Notes: generated by a model not told the origin, from the sequence alone. 64,000 bases of DNA from JAENVT01 sp963720775 (GCA_963720775.1 CAVRGR010000003.1:620001-684000); one strand, 5' to 3'; counted from the first letter of the stretch, positions 1-9,023 are shown. Program-made: numbers and translations.

Positions 1-377
1 AGCCGTGCGGCCACCTCGGCATCGCTACGTTGATCCAACGTCAGGACCTTGCTGCGCTGCTCGAAACCCTGCTCTTCGATGGAACGGAACAAGCTGTACA
101 AGGCCCCGGTGCGCTGCTCGATGGGTTGCTGACGCATGAACGTGCCACGGCCTCGTTCGCGATCGATGAGCCCTTCGTTGTGCAACTTGCGCATCACCTC
201 GCGCAGCGTGTGCCGGCTCACCTCGTACTGTGCGATGAGTTCGCGCTCCGGCGGGAACCCGTCGGCGAACTCGCCACGGGCCAATCGTTGGTGCATGTCG
301 TCGAGCACCTGGGCCCAGAGGGGCATCGGGCTCGAGCGATCGGGTCTGCGGTGTGTGGTGCGAACGATGTTGGCCAA
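1..377 (-). CDS. GntR-family transcriptional regulator (C-terminus cut by window edge)
   Basis: The minus strand encodes an open frame that runs off the left edge of the window. Its first ~75 residues form a GntR winged-helix DNA-binding domain: a PLWAQ segment, then FPPERELIAQYEVSRHTLRE and the wing region GLIDRERGRGTFM. The sequence after that matches the start of a HutC/UTRA-type effector domain. An in-frame TAG lies just upstream, leaving TTG at 377 or ATG at 326 as starts. TTG keeps the conserved RSSPMPLW entry segment, so I prefer it, but no clear ribosome-binding site supports either. It is divergent from the sulfur genes and is a candidate regulator of them. The ligand cannot be read from the sequence. 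Confidence 0.8.
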   Translation of the reverse strand, partial: MANIVRTTHRRPDRSSPMPLWAQVLDDMHQRLARGEFADGFPPERELIAQYEVSRHTLREVMRKLHNEGLIDRERGRGTFMRQQPIEQRTGALYSLFRSIEEQGFEQRSKVLTLDQRSDAEVAAR

Positions 378-515
378 TGTACGGATCTATTGACAGCATC
401 GCAAGCACCCAGGCCCAATCGAGCGACTCGTGCGCAGTGAGGGTCGGCTCTGCCGATCGAACTATGGTACGGACATCCGGTTCTTTGGAATGATGAGCCC
501 TGGGGAGGTTCGCCA

Positions 516-1925
516 GTGATCTTCAAGCAGTACTATCTGGCTTGTCTGTCGCACGCCTCGTATCTCGTGGGCGACGAAGTTGCCGGTCGCGCCGTCGTGG
601 TCGATCCGCAACGCGACGTTTCGCAATACATGGCCGACGCGGCTGAGCATGGGTTGACCATCGAACGTGTCATCGAGACCCACTTCCACGCGGATTTCTT
701 GTCCGGGCATCTCGAGCTGCGACAGGCGACCGGAGCACTGATTTCGTACGGGTCGGCGGCCGAGGGTGTCGCCGAGTTCGCAATCGATCTGTTGGAGGAT
801 GGTCGCCGGCTCGATCTCGGCACTGTGGTGCTAGAGGTTCGGCACACTCCGGGTCACACGCCGGAGTCGATTTCGGTGGTGATCTACGAGCATGACGGCG
901 ATGATGTGCCGTACGGGGTGCTGACGGGTGACACGTTGTTCATCGGCGATGTCGGTCGACCCGATCTGTTGACATCGGTTGGTATGACTGCTGATGAACT
1001 GGCACGAAAGCTGTATCGCTCCACTCGCGAGCGATTGCTCACCCTGCCCGACGAGACCAGGGTGTTTCCCGCCCATGGAGCTGGTTCGGCGTGCGGCAGG
1101 GCGTTGTCGTCGGAGACATCTTCGACGATCGGCGAACAGCGCCGCTCGAACTATGCCCTTGCCCCGATGTCGGAGGACGAGTTCGTCGATGCCGTCACCG
1201 AGGGCCAGACCCTGGCGCCTTTGTACTTCGCATTCGCCGCCAACCGCAACAAGCAAGTGCACGATGTGCTGCCAGAAGGCGAGCCCCCTCGACAGTTGGC
1301 CCTGACCGAGGTCCTTGCCTTACAGCGACGCGGTGCGGTGCTGCTCGACTCCCGAGATCCGGCGGTGTTCGCGCAAGGTCACCTCGTCGGCTCGTACAAC
1401 GTCGGACTGGCCGGTCGATATGCGGAGTACGCCGGCGACGTTCTGACTGCCGACCAATCGATCGTGCTGGTCTGTGATGACGGCACCGACTTGGAAGCCC
1501 GCAATCGGCTGGCCCGTATCGGCTTCGACAAGGTTGTTGGCTGCCTGTTCGATCCGATGTCGGCGTTCCTCTCCCATCCACAATGGGTCGCCGGCGCGTC
1601 ACGGCTAACAGCCGGCGAACTCGACTTCCGCATGCACCATGTCCACGGGTTGCAAGTGGTCGATGTTCGCGGTTCGGGCGAAGTGGCCGGCGGCAAGATC
1701 GTGGGCGCCCGCGAAGTTCCCCTGCCGAGGATTCTCGACAGGCTCGCCGAGCTCGACCCTGGTGCGCCGACGGTGGTGTATTGCGCCAGCGGGTATCGAT
1801 CGATGATCGCCGCGTCAGTGATGCGGGTCTCGGGGTTCCGTGACGTGTCCGACCTAATCGGTGGGTTCGCAGCGTGGGAGCAATCCGACCTGCCTGTAGA
1901 GCGTCCGTCGCCGGTCAGCGCGTAG
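516..1925 (+). CDS. Persulfide dioxygenase-rhodanese fusion (CstB-like)
   Basis: This 469-residue protein joins an N-terminal metallo-beta-lactamase-fold persulfide dioxygenase to two rhodanese domains. The iron ligands are visible as HFHADFLSGH (H56, H58, D60, H65) and HTPGH (H110, H114). Later metal-site segments are LTGDTLFIGD and PAHG. Rhodanese 1 (about 265-355) has a VCDDG active-site segment. Rhodanese 2 (about 370-465) has YCASGYRS with C423 as the likely sulfur-carrying cysteine. The family oxidises glutathione, low-molecular-weight thiol or protein persulfide to sulfite and can pass sulfur between domains. The start is GTG, after a GGGGAGG ribosome-binding site. It is followed 21 bases later by an Fe-S/NrfD subunit, which puts sulfite production next to a likely sulfite-oxidising complex. 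Confidence 0.9.
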   Translation: MIFKQYYLACLSHASYLVGDEVAGRAVVVDPQRDVSQYMADAAEHGLTIERVIETHFHADFLSGHLELRQATGALISYGSAAEGVAEFAIDLLEDGRRLDLGTVVLEVRHTPGHTPESISVVIYEHDGDDVPYGVLTGDTLFIGDVGRPDLLTSVGMTADELARKLYRSTRERLLTLPDETRVFPAHGAGSACGRALSSETSSTIGEQRRSNYALAPMSEDEFVDAVTEGQTLAPLYFAFAANRNKQVHDVLPEGEPPRQLALTEVLALQRRGAVLLDSRDPAVFAQGHLVGSYNVGLAGRYAEYAGDVLTADQSIVLVCDDGTDLEARNRLARIGFDKVVGCLFDPMSAFLSHPQWVAGASRLTAGELDFRMHHVHGLQVVDVRGSGEVAGGKIVGAREVPLPRILDRLAELDPGAPTVVYCASGYRSMIAASVMRVSGFRDVSDLIGGFAAWEQSDLPVERPSPVSA

Positions 1926-1946
1926 GCGCGGAACGGTTCAGGACAC

Positions 1947-3470
1947 GTGACTCGCTACGCGTTTCTCATCGACCAGGACACCTGCATCGGATGTCACGCC
2001 TGCACGGTGGCGTGCAAGGCCGAACATGAGGTGCCGCTCGGGGTCAACCGCACCTGGGTGAAGTACATCGAACGCGGTGAGTTCCCCGACACTCGCCGCT
2101 TCTTCTCGGTGAACCGCTGCAACCACTGCGACGACGCGCCATGCGTGTCGATCTGCCCGACCACGGCGCTGTATCGGCGTGACGACGGCATCGTCGACTT
2201 CGACGACTCGAGCTGCATCGGGTGCAAGTCGTGCATGAACGCCTGCCCGTACGACGCGCTGTACATCAATCCCGAGACGCAGACCGCGCACAAGTGCAAC
2301 TTCTGTTCTCATCGTGTCGAGGTCGGGTTGGAGCCGAGTTGCGTGATCGTGTGCCCGACGCAGTCGATCTTCGCCGGCGACATCGAGGACCCGACCAGCA
2401 CGATCGCGGTGATGCTCGGTCGCCACGAGACCCACGTCAGGGCGCCGGAACAGGGCACCAGGCCGCACGTGTTCTACAAAGGCGCCGATCAAGCTGCGCT
2501 TGACCCGCTGCGCACCAGAATCGCCGACGACGGGATGATCTGGGCAGACACCACGGAACATCACCCGACGGTGCGTGTCGACCCGCCGGGACGCGGCAAG
2601 CAAGTCGTCGCTCGCACCGCGTACACGACTGCCCACCCGATGCCGTGGACAGGCAAGGTGTCGGCATACCTGGTCACCAAGGCGATCAGCGCCGGCGCGT
2701 TGTTCGTCGGCGGGCTCGCGGCCCTGACCGGACATGCCGATCAGCGGGCCTTCGTGGGCATCGCCTTGCCGATCATCGCCTTGCTGTTCGCCGCAGTCAC
2801 CGGTGCGCTCTTGATCGCCGATCTGAAGCAGCCGAGGCGCTTCTACTACATCTTCACACGGCCGCAATGGGGTTCTTGGCTGGTGCGCGGCGCGTTCGTT
2901 CTGCTTGGCTACGGCGTGTTCGCCTCCCTCTGGTTGTTCGCGGGTTTGATCGACTCTCCGGGGATGATCAAGGCAATGGCGATTCCCGCAGTCCTGTTCG
3001 GGTCGGGAACGGCCGGGTACACAGCGTTCCTTTTCGGCCAGTGCGAGGGCCGCGATTTCTGGCAGACACCGCTGCTCCTTCCAACCCTGCTGGCCCAAGC
3101 CGGAGCAGCGGGGGCGGGCGTCGGACTCGTCGTTTCGCCGCTCTTCGACGTCCCCGCCAACCTTCACACGGCGATGACGTGGCTGCTGCTCGGGGGCGTG
3201 CTGGCGCTTGGCTTCTTGATCTCGACCGAACTGTCCAGCAAGGGCACGATGCATGTCGAGCTGGCCCAACGAGCGATGACACACGGCGACTACCGGGGTC
3301 GATTCTGGAGCAGCGTCGCGATCGGCATCGTCGGTGCGGCCTTGGCGATCGCGTCGTTGATCAGCGATTCGTCGGCCGTCGCCGTGGTTGCCGGTATCGC
3401 TGCGATCCTCGGTGTAGCGCTCTTCGAGGATGCATTCGTCCGCGCCGGCCAGTCCGTGCCTCTGTCCTGA
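1947..3470 (+). CDS. Fused four-cluster ferredoxin / NrfD membrane subunit (SoeB-SoeC-like)
   Basis: This 507-residue protein fuses two normally separate subunits of a complex iron-sulfur molybdoenzyme. Residues 1-190 are a DmsB/PsrB/SoeB-type electron-transfer protein with four Cys clusters: C13, C16, C19 and C23, then CNHCDDAPCVSICP, CIGCKSCMNACP and CNFC...CVIVCP. Residues from about 235 to the end carry around eight hydrophobic helices typical of NrfD/PsrC/SoeC, which exchange electrons with the quinone pool. It starts with GTG and precedes the catalytic subunit by 15 bases. A B-C fusion is known but less common than separate genes. By itself the family does not tell thiosulfate or polysulfide reduction from sulfite oxidation. 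The neighbours favour sulfite oxidation. Confidence 0.85.
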   Translation: MTRYAFLIDQDTCIGCHACTVACKAEHEVPLGVNRTWVKYIERGEFPDTRRFFSVNRCNHCDDAPCVSICPTTALYRRDDGIVDFDDSSCIGCKSCMNACPYDALYINPETQTAHKCNFCSHRVEVGLEPSCVIVCPTQSIFAGDIEDPTSTIAVMLGRHETHVRAPEQGTRPHVFYKGADQAALDPLRTRIADDGMIWADTTEHHPTVRVDPPGRGKQVVARTAYTTAHPMPWTGKVSAYLVTKAISAGALFVGGLAALTGHADQRAFVGIALPIIALLFAAVTGALLIADLKQPRRFYYIFTRPQWGSWLVRGAFVLLGYGVFASLWLFAGLIDSPGMIKAMAIPAVLFGSGTAGYTAFLFGQCEGRDFWQTPLLLPTLLAQAGAAGAGVGLVVSPLFDVPANLHTAMTWLLLGGVLALGFLISTELSSKGTMHVELAQRAMTHGDYRGRFWSSVAIGIVGAALAIASLISDSSAVAVVAGIAAILGVALFEDAFVRAGQSVPLS

Positions 3471-3485
3471 GAGAAGGCGACAACC

Positions 3486-6431
3486 ATGTCACTGCTTGAC
3501 GATCTCAACCGCTCGGCGCAGGCCAACCTCACCCGGATCATGCCGGGGGCGCAGCTCACCAACTACGCGCCGGTCGAGCGTTGGGATGATTGGGTCGAGC
3601 TCGACGCCAAGGCGTGGGCTCACGGGGAGAAGCGAGAGCGGCACTACCGGCTGATTCCGACTACTTGTTTCAACTGTGAGGCCTGCTGTGGGCTGCTTGC
3701 CTACGTCGACAAGAGCACAGGTCAGATCGCCAAGCTGGAAGGCAACCCCACCCATCCGGCCAGCCGCGGCCGCAACTGCGCCAAGGGCCCGGCGACGATC
3801 ACCCAGGTGTACGACCCCGAACGGATCTTGTATCCGCTGAAGCGGTCGGGGAAGCGCGGCGAGGGCAAGTGGGAGCGAATCACCTGGGAGCAAGCGCTCA
3901 CGGAGATCGGCACACGAATCGGCACGGCGTTTCGTGAGGGTCGCCACGACGAGGTCCTCTACCACGTCGGGCGGCCTGGCGACGACAGCTACATCGAGCG
4001 CGTGCTGCATGCCTGGGGAATCGACGGTCACGACTCGCATACCAACATCTGCTCATCCGGGGCGCGGTTCGGATACGCGTCGTGGATGGGTTTCGACCGG
4101 CCGTCCGGCGACCATGCCAACGCCAGGGTGATCTTCCTGATCTCGTCACATCTCGAGGCGGGTCACTACTTCAACCCCCACGCCCAGCGGATCATGGAAG
4201 GCAAGATGCGCGGCGCCAAGATCATCTGCGTAGATCCGAGGTTGTCGAACACGGCGTCGATGAGCGACCATTGGCTGGCCCCCTGGCCAGGCACGGAAGC
4301 AGCCATGCTGCTGGCCATCGCCAGGCTGCTGTTGCAGAACGACACCTGGGATCGCGAGTTCGTCCGACGATGGGTGAACTGGGAGACGATGTTGCGCGAG
4401 ACGCGTCCGGATCTGGAATGCACGTTCGACAACTTCGGTCCGGCGGTCATCGACCTCTACGCGGAGTTCACTCCGGAGTACGCGGCGCAGCAGTGCGGCA
4501 TCACCGCGAAGAAGATCCGTGAGATCGCCGCTGTCGTCGCTACCGCGGTACCCGGAAAGCTCAGCTCGCACAACTGGCGTGCCGCGGCTGCCGGCAACGA
4601 GGGCGGCTGGCAGGTTGCCCGGTGCTTGTGGCTGCTCAACGTGCTCACCGGGTCGGTCGGCACCGAGGGCGGTGTGAGCCCCAACGGGTGGAACAAGTTC
4701 ATCCCCGTTGCGCCGAGGGTCGTCCATCCGCAGGGCCGATGGAACGATCTCACCTGGCCGGTCGAGTACCCGCTCGCTCACCACGAGGCGTCGATCCTGC
4801 TGCCGCACTTCCTCAAAGAGGGCCGTGGCAAGATCGACACCTACTTCAGCCGTGTCTACAACCCGGTCTGGACCAACCCCGACGGTTTCACGTGGCTCGA
4901 GGTCCTGACCGACGAGTCATTGGTCGGCTGCCACGTTGCGCTCACGCCGACGTGGTCGGAAAGCGCCTGGTTCGCGGACTACGTGCTGCCAATGGGCAAT
5001 GGAGCAGAGCGTCACGACCTGGCCAGCTACGAGACGCACAGCGGGCGATGGATCGGTTTCCGCCAACCAGTGTTCCGGGTCAACGCCGAGAAGGAGGGCC
5101 GTCCGGTCAACCGAACGTGGGAGGCGAACCCAGGCGAGGTGTGGGAAGAGAACGAGTTCTGGATCGATCTCTCGTGGAAGATCGACCCCGACAACGCCCT
5201 TGGAATCCGTCAGCACTTCGAGTCGACCACGAACCCCGGTGAGCCGCTCGGCATCGACGAGTACTACGACCTCATGTTCCGCAACTCGATCCCCGGCCTG
5301 CCCGAGGCGGCCGCCGGCGAGGGGCTCGACCCGCTCGCGTACATGCGCAAGTACGGGGCGTTCGAGATCCCCGGCGGGCAGTACGCCGTGCACGAACGCA
5401 TCGTCACGCCGGACGACATCGCCAAGACCAAGGCCGTCCGCAACGACGAAGGTGTCTACCAGGTTCCGGGTACGGCCGGACTGCACGACACACTCGACGA
5501 CATCGTCGGTCACATGCCGTTCATCGGCGATGGTTCGATCGGGGTGGAGATCGACGGCAAGGTCCGGTTCGGATTCCCCACTCCCTCGCGGAGACTCGAG
5601 ATGTATTCGCCAATGCTGCGCGATTGGGGATGGCCCGAGCACGCCATGCCCGGATACATCAAGAGCCATGTGCACTGGGAAGACCTCGACATGGAGCATG
5701 GAGAGCGCATCCTGCTGCCGACGTTCCGTTTGCCGACGTTGATCCACACTCGCTCCGGCCAAGCCAAGTGGCTCAACGAGATCAGCCACTCGCACCCGAT
5801 GTGGATCCACCCGTCCGACGCCGAACAACTCGGCATCGAGATGAGTGGGCTCGTTCGGATCACCACCCAGATCGGCTACTTCGTCATCAGGGCCTGGCGC
5901 ACCGAAGGCATCCGCCCCGGCATCGTCGGCGTGTCGCACCACATGGGTCGGTGGCGACTCGACGATGCTCAGGGCACCCCGCGCTATTCCTCCGCTCTGG
6001 CCGCGCTCAGCGGACCGACCACAGCGTTCGGTCAGAGCGATCGCCCGACGGGCAAGCCCGGGCAATGGAACATGAGTCAGACCAGAGGCGTCACTCCGTT
6101 CGAATCCTCCGATCCGGACTCCGGGCGGGTGTGGTGGAGCGACGCCGGTGTGCACCAGAACCTCACCTTTCCAGTGCAGCCCGATCCGATCTCTGGCATG
6201 CACTGCTGGCTGCAGCGTGTCACTGTTGCCGCAGCACATGCCGACGATCGCTACGGCGACATCGCTGTCGACACCGGTCGCTCGACGGAGGTCTACCGCG
6301 AATGGCTCGCCAAGACCCGTCCGGGCCCAGGGCCAGGTGGGCTGCGACGACCGCTGTGGCTCGCTCGCCCGGTCAAGCCGACCGCCGCCGCGTACTCCAC
6401 GCCGCCCAGAGATTGGAAGGTGAAGCCGTGA
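3486..6431 (+). CDS. Molybdopterin oxidoreductase catalytic subunit, SoeA-like sulfite dehydrogenase
   Basis: This 981-residue bis-MGD enzyme has the N-terminal [4Fe-4S] site C61-x2-C64-x3-C68 ... C98. A NICSSGARFG segment has C189 placed as the likely Mo ligand, as in the PhsA/PsrA/SoeA group. A C-terminal molydop-binding domain follows from about residue 750. No twin-arginine signal is present: the N-terminus is a soluble MSLLDDLNRS. The active site is therefore expected on the cytoplasmic side, as in SoeABC, and unlike periplasmic PhsA/PsrA. Length agrees with SoeA (about 970). An AAGG-type ribosome-binding site precedes the ATG. The adjacent persulfide dioxygenase (a sulfite producer) and TSUP exporter support oxidation of sulfite to sulfate. 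Polysulfide or thiosulfate reductase remains possible. Confidence 0.8.
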   Translation: MSLLDDLNRSAQANLTRIMPGAQLTNYAPVERWDDWVELDAKAWAHGEKRERHYRLIPTTCFNCEACCGLLAYVDKSTGQIAKLEGNPTHPASRGRNCAKGPATITQVYDPERILYPLKRSGKRGEGKWERITWEQALTEIGTRIGTAFREGRHDEVLYHVGRPGDDSYIERVLHAWGIDGHDSHTNICSSGARFGYASWMGFDRPSGDHANARVIFLISSHLEAGHYFNPHAQRIMEGKMRGAKIICVDPRLSNTASMSDHWLAPWPGTEAAMLLAIARLLLQNDTWDREFVRRWVNWETMLRETRPDLECTFDNFGPAVIDLYAEFTPEYAAQQCGITAKKIREIAAVVATAVPGKLSSHNWRAAAAGNEGGWQVARCLWLLNVLTGSVGTEGGVSPNGWNKFIPVAPRVVHPQGRWNDLTWPVEYPLAHHEASILLPHFLKEGRGKIDTYFSRVYNPVWTNPDGFTWLEVLTDESLVGCHVALTPTWSESAWFADYVLPMGNGAERHDLASYETHSGRWIGFRQPVFRVNAEKEGRPVNRTWEANPGEVWEENEFWIDLSWKIDPDNALGIRQHFESTTNPGEPLGIDEYYDLMFRNSIPGLPEAAAGEGLDPLAYMRKYGAFEIPGGQYAVHERIVTPDDIAKTKAVRNDEGVYQVPGTAGLHDTLDDIVGHMPFIGDGSIGVEIDGKVRFGFPTPSRRLEMYSPMLRDWGWPEHAMPGYIKSHVHWEDLDMEHGERILLPTFRLPTLIHTRSGQAKWLNEISHSHPMWIHPSDAEQLGIEMSGLVRITTQIGYFVIRAWRTEGIRPGIVGVSHHMGRWRLDDAQGTPRYSSALAALSGPTTAFGQSDRPTGKPGQWNMSQTRGVTPFESSDPDSGRVWWSDAGVHQNLTFPVQPDPISGMHCWLQRVTVAAAHADDRYGDIAVDTGRSTEVYREWLAKTRPGPGPGGLRRPLWLARPVKPTAAAYSTPPRDWKVKP

Positions 6432-7525
6432 CCAGCGATCTCGCCCTGATCGCTGAACGCCGCGGCGGGCTCGCCGCGCTCCTCGGACTGCTCCTGCTGG
6501 AAGAACCCGGACCGGCCCTCGCCACACTCGTCGGCGGTGTGCCTGCCTTGGCCCCACTTGCCACAGGCGATCCCACAATCGCCACCGAATACGAACGGGT
6601 CTTCCTGCGAGGCGTTCCGCTCTACGAGAGCGTCTTTCTCAGCGAGGACGGGCAACACGGCAACACCGTGTTGGCGACCGTTGTCGACGGCTACGCGCGC
6701 CTCGGCTTCACGGAGCATGTCGATAGGCGCTGGCGAATTGCTGGTGCCGACCATCTCGGTGTGGAATTGCGGTGTCTCGCCCACCTTTGTCAACGCGAGG
6801 CTGCTGCGTGGCGCGCCGGCACCCCCGACAAGGCGATGGAGGCAATCGAGTCCGAGAGGGAGTTTCTGGCCCACCACATGGCGGCATGGGCCCCTGTCGC
6901 CGTGCAGTCCGCCCGGAAACGCGCTGGCGAAGGCGTCTACGCCGCGCTGCTGACGGCGGTCACCGAATTCCTCACCGAGGAATTCGACCGACTGCGCCCG
7001 GCCCCCGATCTCGGCAGCGACAGCAACATCGATGTCGACCCACTTCCTGCCAATCTCGGTCCTGCTCGCCTCGCCCGGATCCTGCTCGCTCCTGCGATGT
7101 GCGGAGCGTGGCTGAGCCCCGATGTCATCAGCACGGCGTCACGGCGAATCGGCGCGCCATGGCGTCCGAGCGACGCCCGTTCCGCCCTGCGCCATGTCAT
7201 CGAGGACGCCGACGAGTCCGACGAGCTCGCCATCGTGCTCGAACCCATCATCGCCGCCCTCGACACGGCCAATGCCTGGCACCACGGTGAGGCGCTCCGC
7301 TCACCGGGCAACGCTGCCAACTCGCGCCACTGGGCCGCCACTGCCGAAGCAACGCGCCGGCGGCTCACGCAGATTGCTCACCTGGGGCTGCGCGTGGCTG
7401 ATCAGTCGACGATCTCCCAGACCCTCACGATCACCGGCGTCGACGCAGGTCACCTCTCCGACGTGATCGACAAGCTGGTCGACGATCTCCGTGGCAACGG
7501 ACTGGTTGTGAAGCGAAGTAGCTGA
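6428..7525 (+). CDS. TorD/DmsD-family molybdoenzyme chaperone
   Basis: This alpha-helical protein of 365 residues starts at GTG inside the stop codon of the catalytic subunit (GTGA overlap), so the two are translationally coupled. The N-terminal ~200 residues match the TorD-like fold: an ATEYERVFLRGVPLYESVF segment, then conserved helices around ELRCLAHLCQREAAAW. Such proteins bind the apo catalytic subunit and assist molybdenum cofactor insertion. The C-terminal ~150 residues are a second helical region that I do not recognise, making it longer than ordinary TorD proteins (about 200 residues). Because the partner lacks a Tat signal, the job here would be cofactor loading and not export proofreading. 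Confidence 0.75.
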   Translation: MTSDLALIAERRGGLAALLGLLLLEEPGPALATLVGGVPALAPLATGDPTIATEYERVFLRGVPLYESVFLSEDGQHGNTVLATVVDGYARLGFTEHVDRRWRIAGADHLGVELRCLAHLCQREAAAWRAGTPDKAMEAIESEREFLAHHMAAWAPVAVQSARKRAGEGVYAALLTAVTEFLTEEFDRLRPAPDLGSDSNIDVDPLPANLGPARLARILLAPAMCGAWLSPDVISTASRRIGAPWRPSDARSALRHVIEDADESDELAIVLEPIIAALDTANAWHHGEALRSPGNAANSRHWAATAEATRRRLTQIAHLGLRVADQSTISQTLTITGVDAGHLSDVIDKLVDDLRGNGLVVKRSS

Positions 7526-7556
7526 CCTCGCAGTGGGCTGCGCCGATCGAGCGGCT

Positions 7557-7976
7557 TCACGCTGCGGCCCGGCCCAGAAGGAAGGAGAGGAGGAGCAGAC
7601 TGAGCACGACGGCGGTCACGACGACGAAGGTCCGATCGTGCTGATAGACGAAGGTGGCGATCGATACCGCGACGCGAAGGACTGGCGTCGCGATCAACGC
7701 CAGAAGTCCGAGGGCGACGATCGCGTCCCCTTGGAAGTGGGCGACGCCGGTGAGAACGGCGTGGATGCTGTGCGGGAACGTCGCCTCCAGGCCTCTGAGC
7801 GGATCAAGTGCGGCGCGGTTCGACACGTAGGCGGGATGACGCACGAAGGTGATGACCGTGCCGATGACCACGAGAGCCAGGCTGATGAGCACCCCGCTGC
7901 GCAGCAATCGGCTGATGAGCAGTTCGACCTGACGCACTCGCCGGTCTGATTGGCTCACGGTGTCGTCGACGTTCAT
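7557..7976 (-). CDS. DUF1634 family membrane protein
   Basis: A 139-residue membrane protein with three clear hydrophobic segments (about 27-45, 83-103 and 113-137) and basic loops. It is the usual partner of TSUP-family transporters: DUF1634 genes very often sit directly downstream of a TauE/SafE gene, as here, where its ATG overlaps the upstream stop (ATGA). Function is unknown; a role as an accessory subunit of the exporter is inferred from gene order. It converges on the chaperone gene, leaving only 31 bases between the two stops and no obvious terminator hairpin. Confidence 0.75.
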   Translation of the reverse strand: MNVDDTVSQSDRRVRQVELLISRLLRSGVLISLALVVIGTVITFVRHPAYVSNRAALDPLRGLEATFPHSIHAVLTGVAHFQGDAIVALGLLALIATPVLRVAVSIATFVYQHDRTFVVVTAVVLSLLLLSFLLGRAAA

Positions 7977-8809
7977 GACAGTCCTTTGACCAGCATCTGC
8001 ACCGAAACGGCCATCAGGACCACGACGAAGAGCTTTCGGATCATGGCACTGTGCAGGCGCGGAAGCAGGCGCGAACCGACCATTGCGCCGGTCAGCACCC
8101 CGGCGGCGACTGGGGCGGCGATGAATGGATTGATGTCGCCACGCGCGAAGTAGATGCCTGCACTCGCTGCCGCTGTCACTCCGATCATGAAGTTGCTGGT
8201 GGCCGTGGAGACCTTTATCGGCAGGCGCATCGCCAGATCCATTGCCGGGACCTTCAGGGCGCCGGAGCCGATCCCGAGCAGACCGCTCACGGTCCCCGCC
8301 ACGTACATCAGACCGAGCCCTCGCTGCACACCCGTGACGGAGTAGGCGATCTCCTCGTCAGCGGCGTGGTCGAAGTAGGACCCGTGCAGCGCGAGGCGAT
8401 CTGCCAACCGGGAAGGAGGCACGGCTCGCGCAACGAGCTCACCCCGCTTGCGGAACATCGCCAAGGCGGAGTACCCCATGATCAAGCCGAACAGGATGTA
8501 CAGCCAGCCGGTGCTCACCAAGCCCGCGAGGTACGCGCCGGTGATCGCCCCCGAGGTCGTTGCGAGCTCGAGGAACATGGCCACGCGCATGTTGGTCATT
8601 CGCTCGCGCACATAGGCGGCAGCGGCACCGCTCGACGTGGCGATCACTGACACGATCGACGCACCGATCGCGAAGCGGATATCGACATGGAGCAGCAACG
8701 TGAGTGCTGGTACGACAATGATCCCTCCGCCCAGGCCGAGCAACGACCCGAGCGCGCCCGCTGCCAACGAGATCGTGAACAAGACCGCAGTGAACAACAA
8801 GGGCGTCAC
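7973..8809 (-). CDS. TSUP (TauE/SafE) family anion exporter, probable sulfite/sulfonate transporter
   Basis: A 278-residue protein made of two homologous halves of hydrophobic helices. Half one has the signature GSLLGLGGGIIVVPAL with an IGASIVSVIATSS segment. Half two has VSGLLGIGSGALKVPAMD with ATSNFMIGVTAAAS. These paired glycine-rich motifs define the TSUP family, whose members export sulfite, sulfoacetate or other organosulfur anions. The GTG start has only a weak upstream ribosome-binding sequence, and a 7-bp inverted repeat lies 37 bases upstream. Position next to persulfide dioxygenase and the molybdoenzyme suggests removal of excess sulfite. The exact substrate cannot be read from the sequence. 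Confidence 0.85.
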   Translation of the reverse strand: MTPLLFTAVLFTISLAAGALGSLLGLGGGIIVVPALTLLLHVDIRFAIGASIVSVIATSSGAAAAYVRERMTNMRVAMFLELATTSGAITGAYLAGLVSTGWLYILFGLIMGYSALAMFRKRGELVARAVPPSRLADRLALHGSYFDHAADEEIAYSVTGVQRGLGLMYVAGTVSGLLGIGSGALKVPAMDLAMRLPIKVSTATSNFMIGVTAAASAGIYFARGDINPFIAAPVAAGVLTGAMVGSRLLPRLHSAMIRKLFVVVLMAVSVQMLVKGLS

Positions 8810-8845
8810 GAGGTGAACCTACCTTGGTACACACAACCTGACGGT

Positions 8846-8867
8846 TCTCCGAGTTGACAATCGGAGA
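8846..8867. promoter_or_regulatory. 7-bp inverted repeat between TSUP gene and SQR-like remnant
   Basis: TCTCCGA and TCGGAGA form a perfect inverted repeat around an 8-base spacer (GTTGACAA). It lies 37 bases upstream of the TSUP start and just downstream of the decayed oxidoreductase gene. It could be an operator for the exporter or a residual terminator of the remnant. No T-run follows on the minus strand, so an operator or RNA hairpin fits better. Confidence 0.4.
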
Positions 8868-8876
8868 GCGCCGTGG

Positions 8877-9023
8877 TCAGACGTGGCCTGTCATGATCAG
8901 GTGCCAGTACATGAACGGCAGCCCGCTCGGAGGGCATGGTGAACACGCTGCGACTGCGATTCCGGCGGTTCCGGCACCAACGATCAACACCCGACGATGC
9001 GTAGGAGCAAGAACGTTCCCCAT
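8877..9023 (-). pseudogene. Remnant of FAD-dependent sulfide:quinone reductase-like gene (internal deletion)
   Basis: A 48-codon frame with a GAGGGCAGC ribosome-binding site begins with a Rossmann dinucleotide-binding entry (RRVLIVGAGTAGIAVAA). Within ten residues it passes to LPFMYWHLIMTGHV and a stop. The first part is how FAD/NAD(P) oxidoreductases of the SQR type start, and the second resembles their extreme C-terminus. About 350 internal codons appear to be missing while start and stop ends remain, as expected of a deletion that joined both ends in frame. The neighbours would be natural partners of SQR. The small product, if made, cannot be functional as SQR. The family assignment rests on two short segments. 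Confidence 0.6.

Noticed and set aside
1938..3284. Long minus-strand frame opposite the Fe-S/NrfD gene
   Set aside because: Low-complexity glutamine/arginine/histidine-rich shadow with no recognisable domain; the plus-strand gene has intact iron-sulfur motifs.
4917..6578. A 553-codon open frame on the minus strand opposite the molybdoenzyme gene
   Set aside because: Its composition is what the antisense of a GC-biased gene gives (arginine/valine-rich, no domain). The plus strand encodes a complete, well-motivated enzyme.
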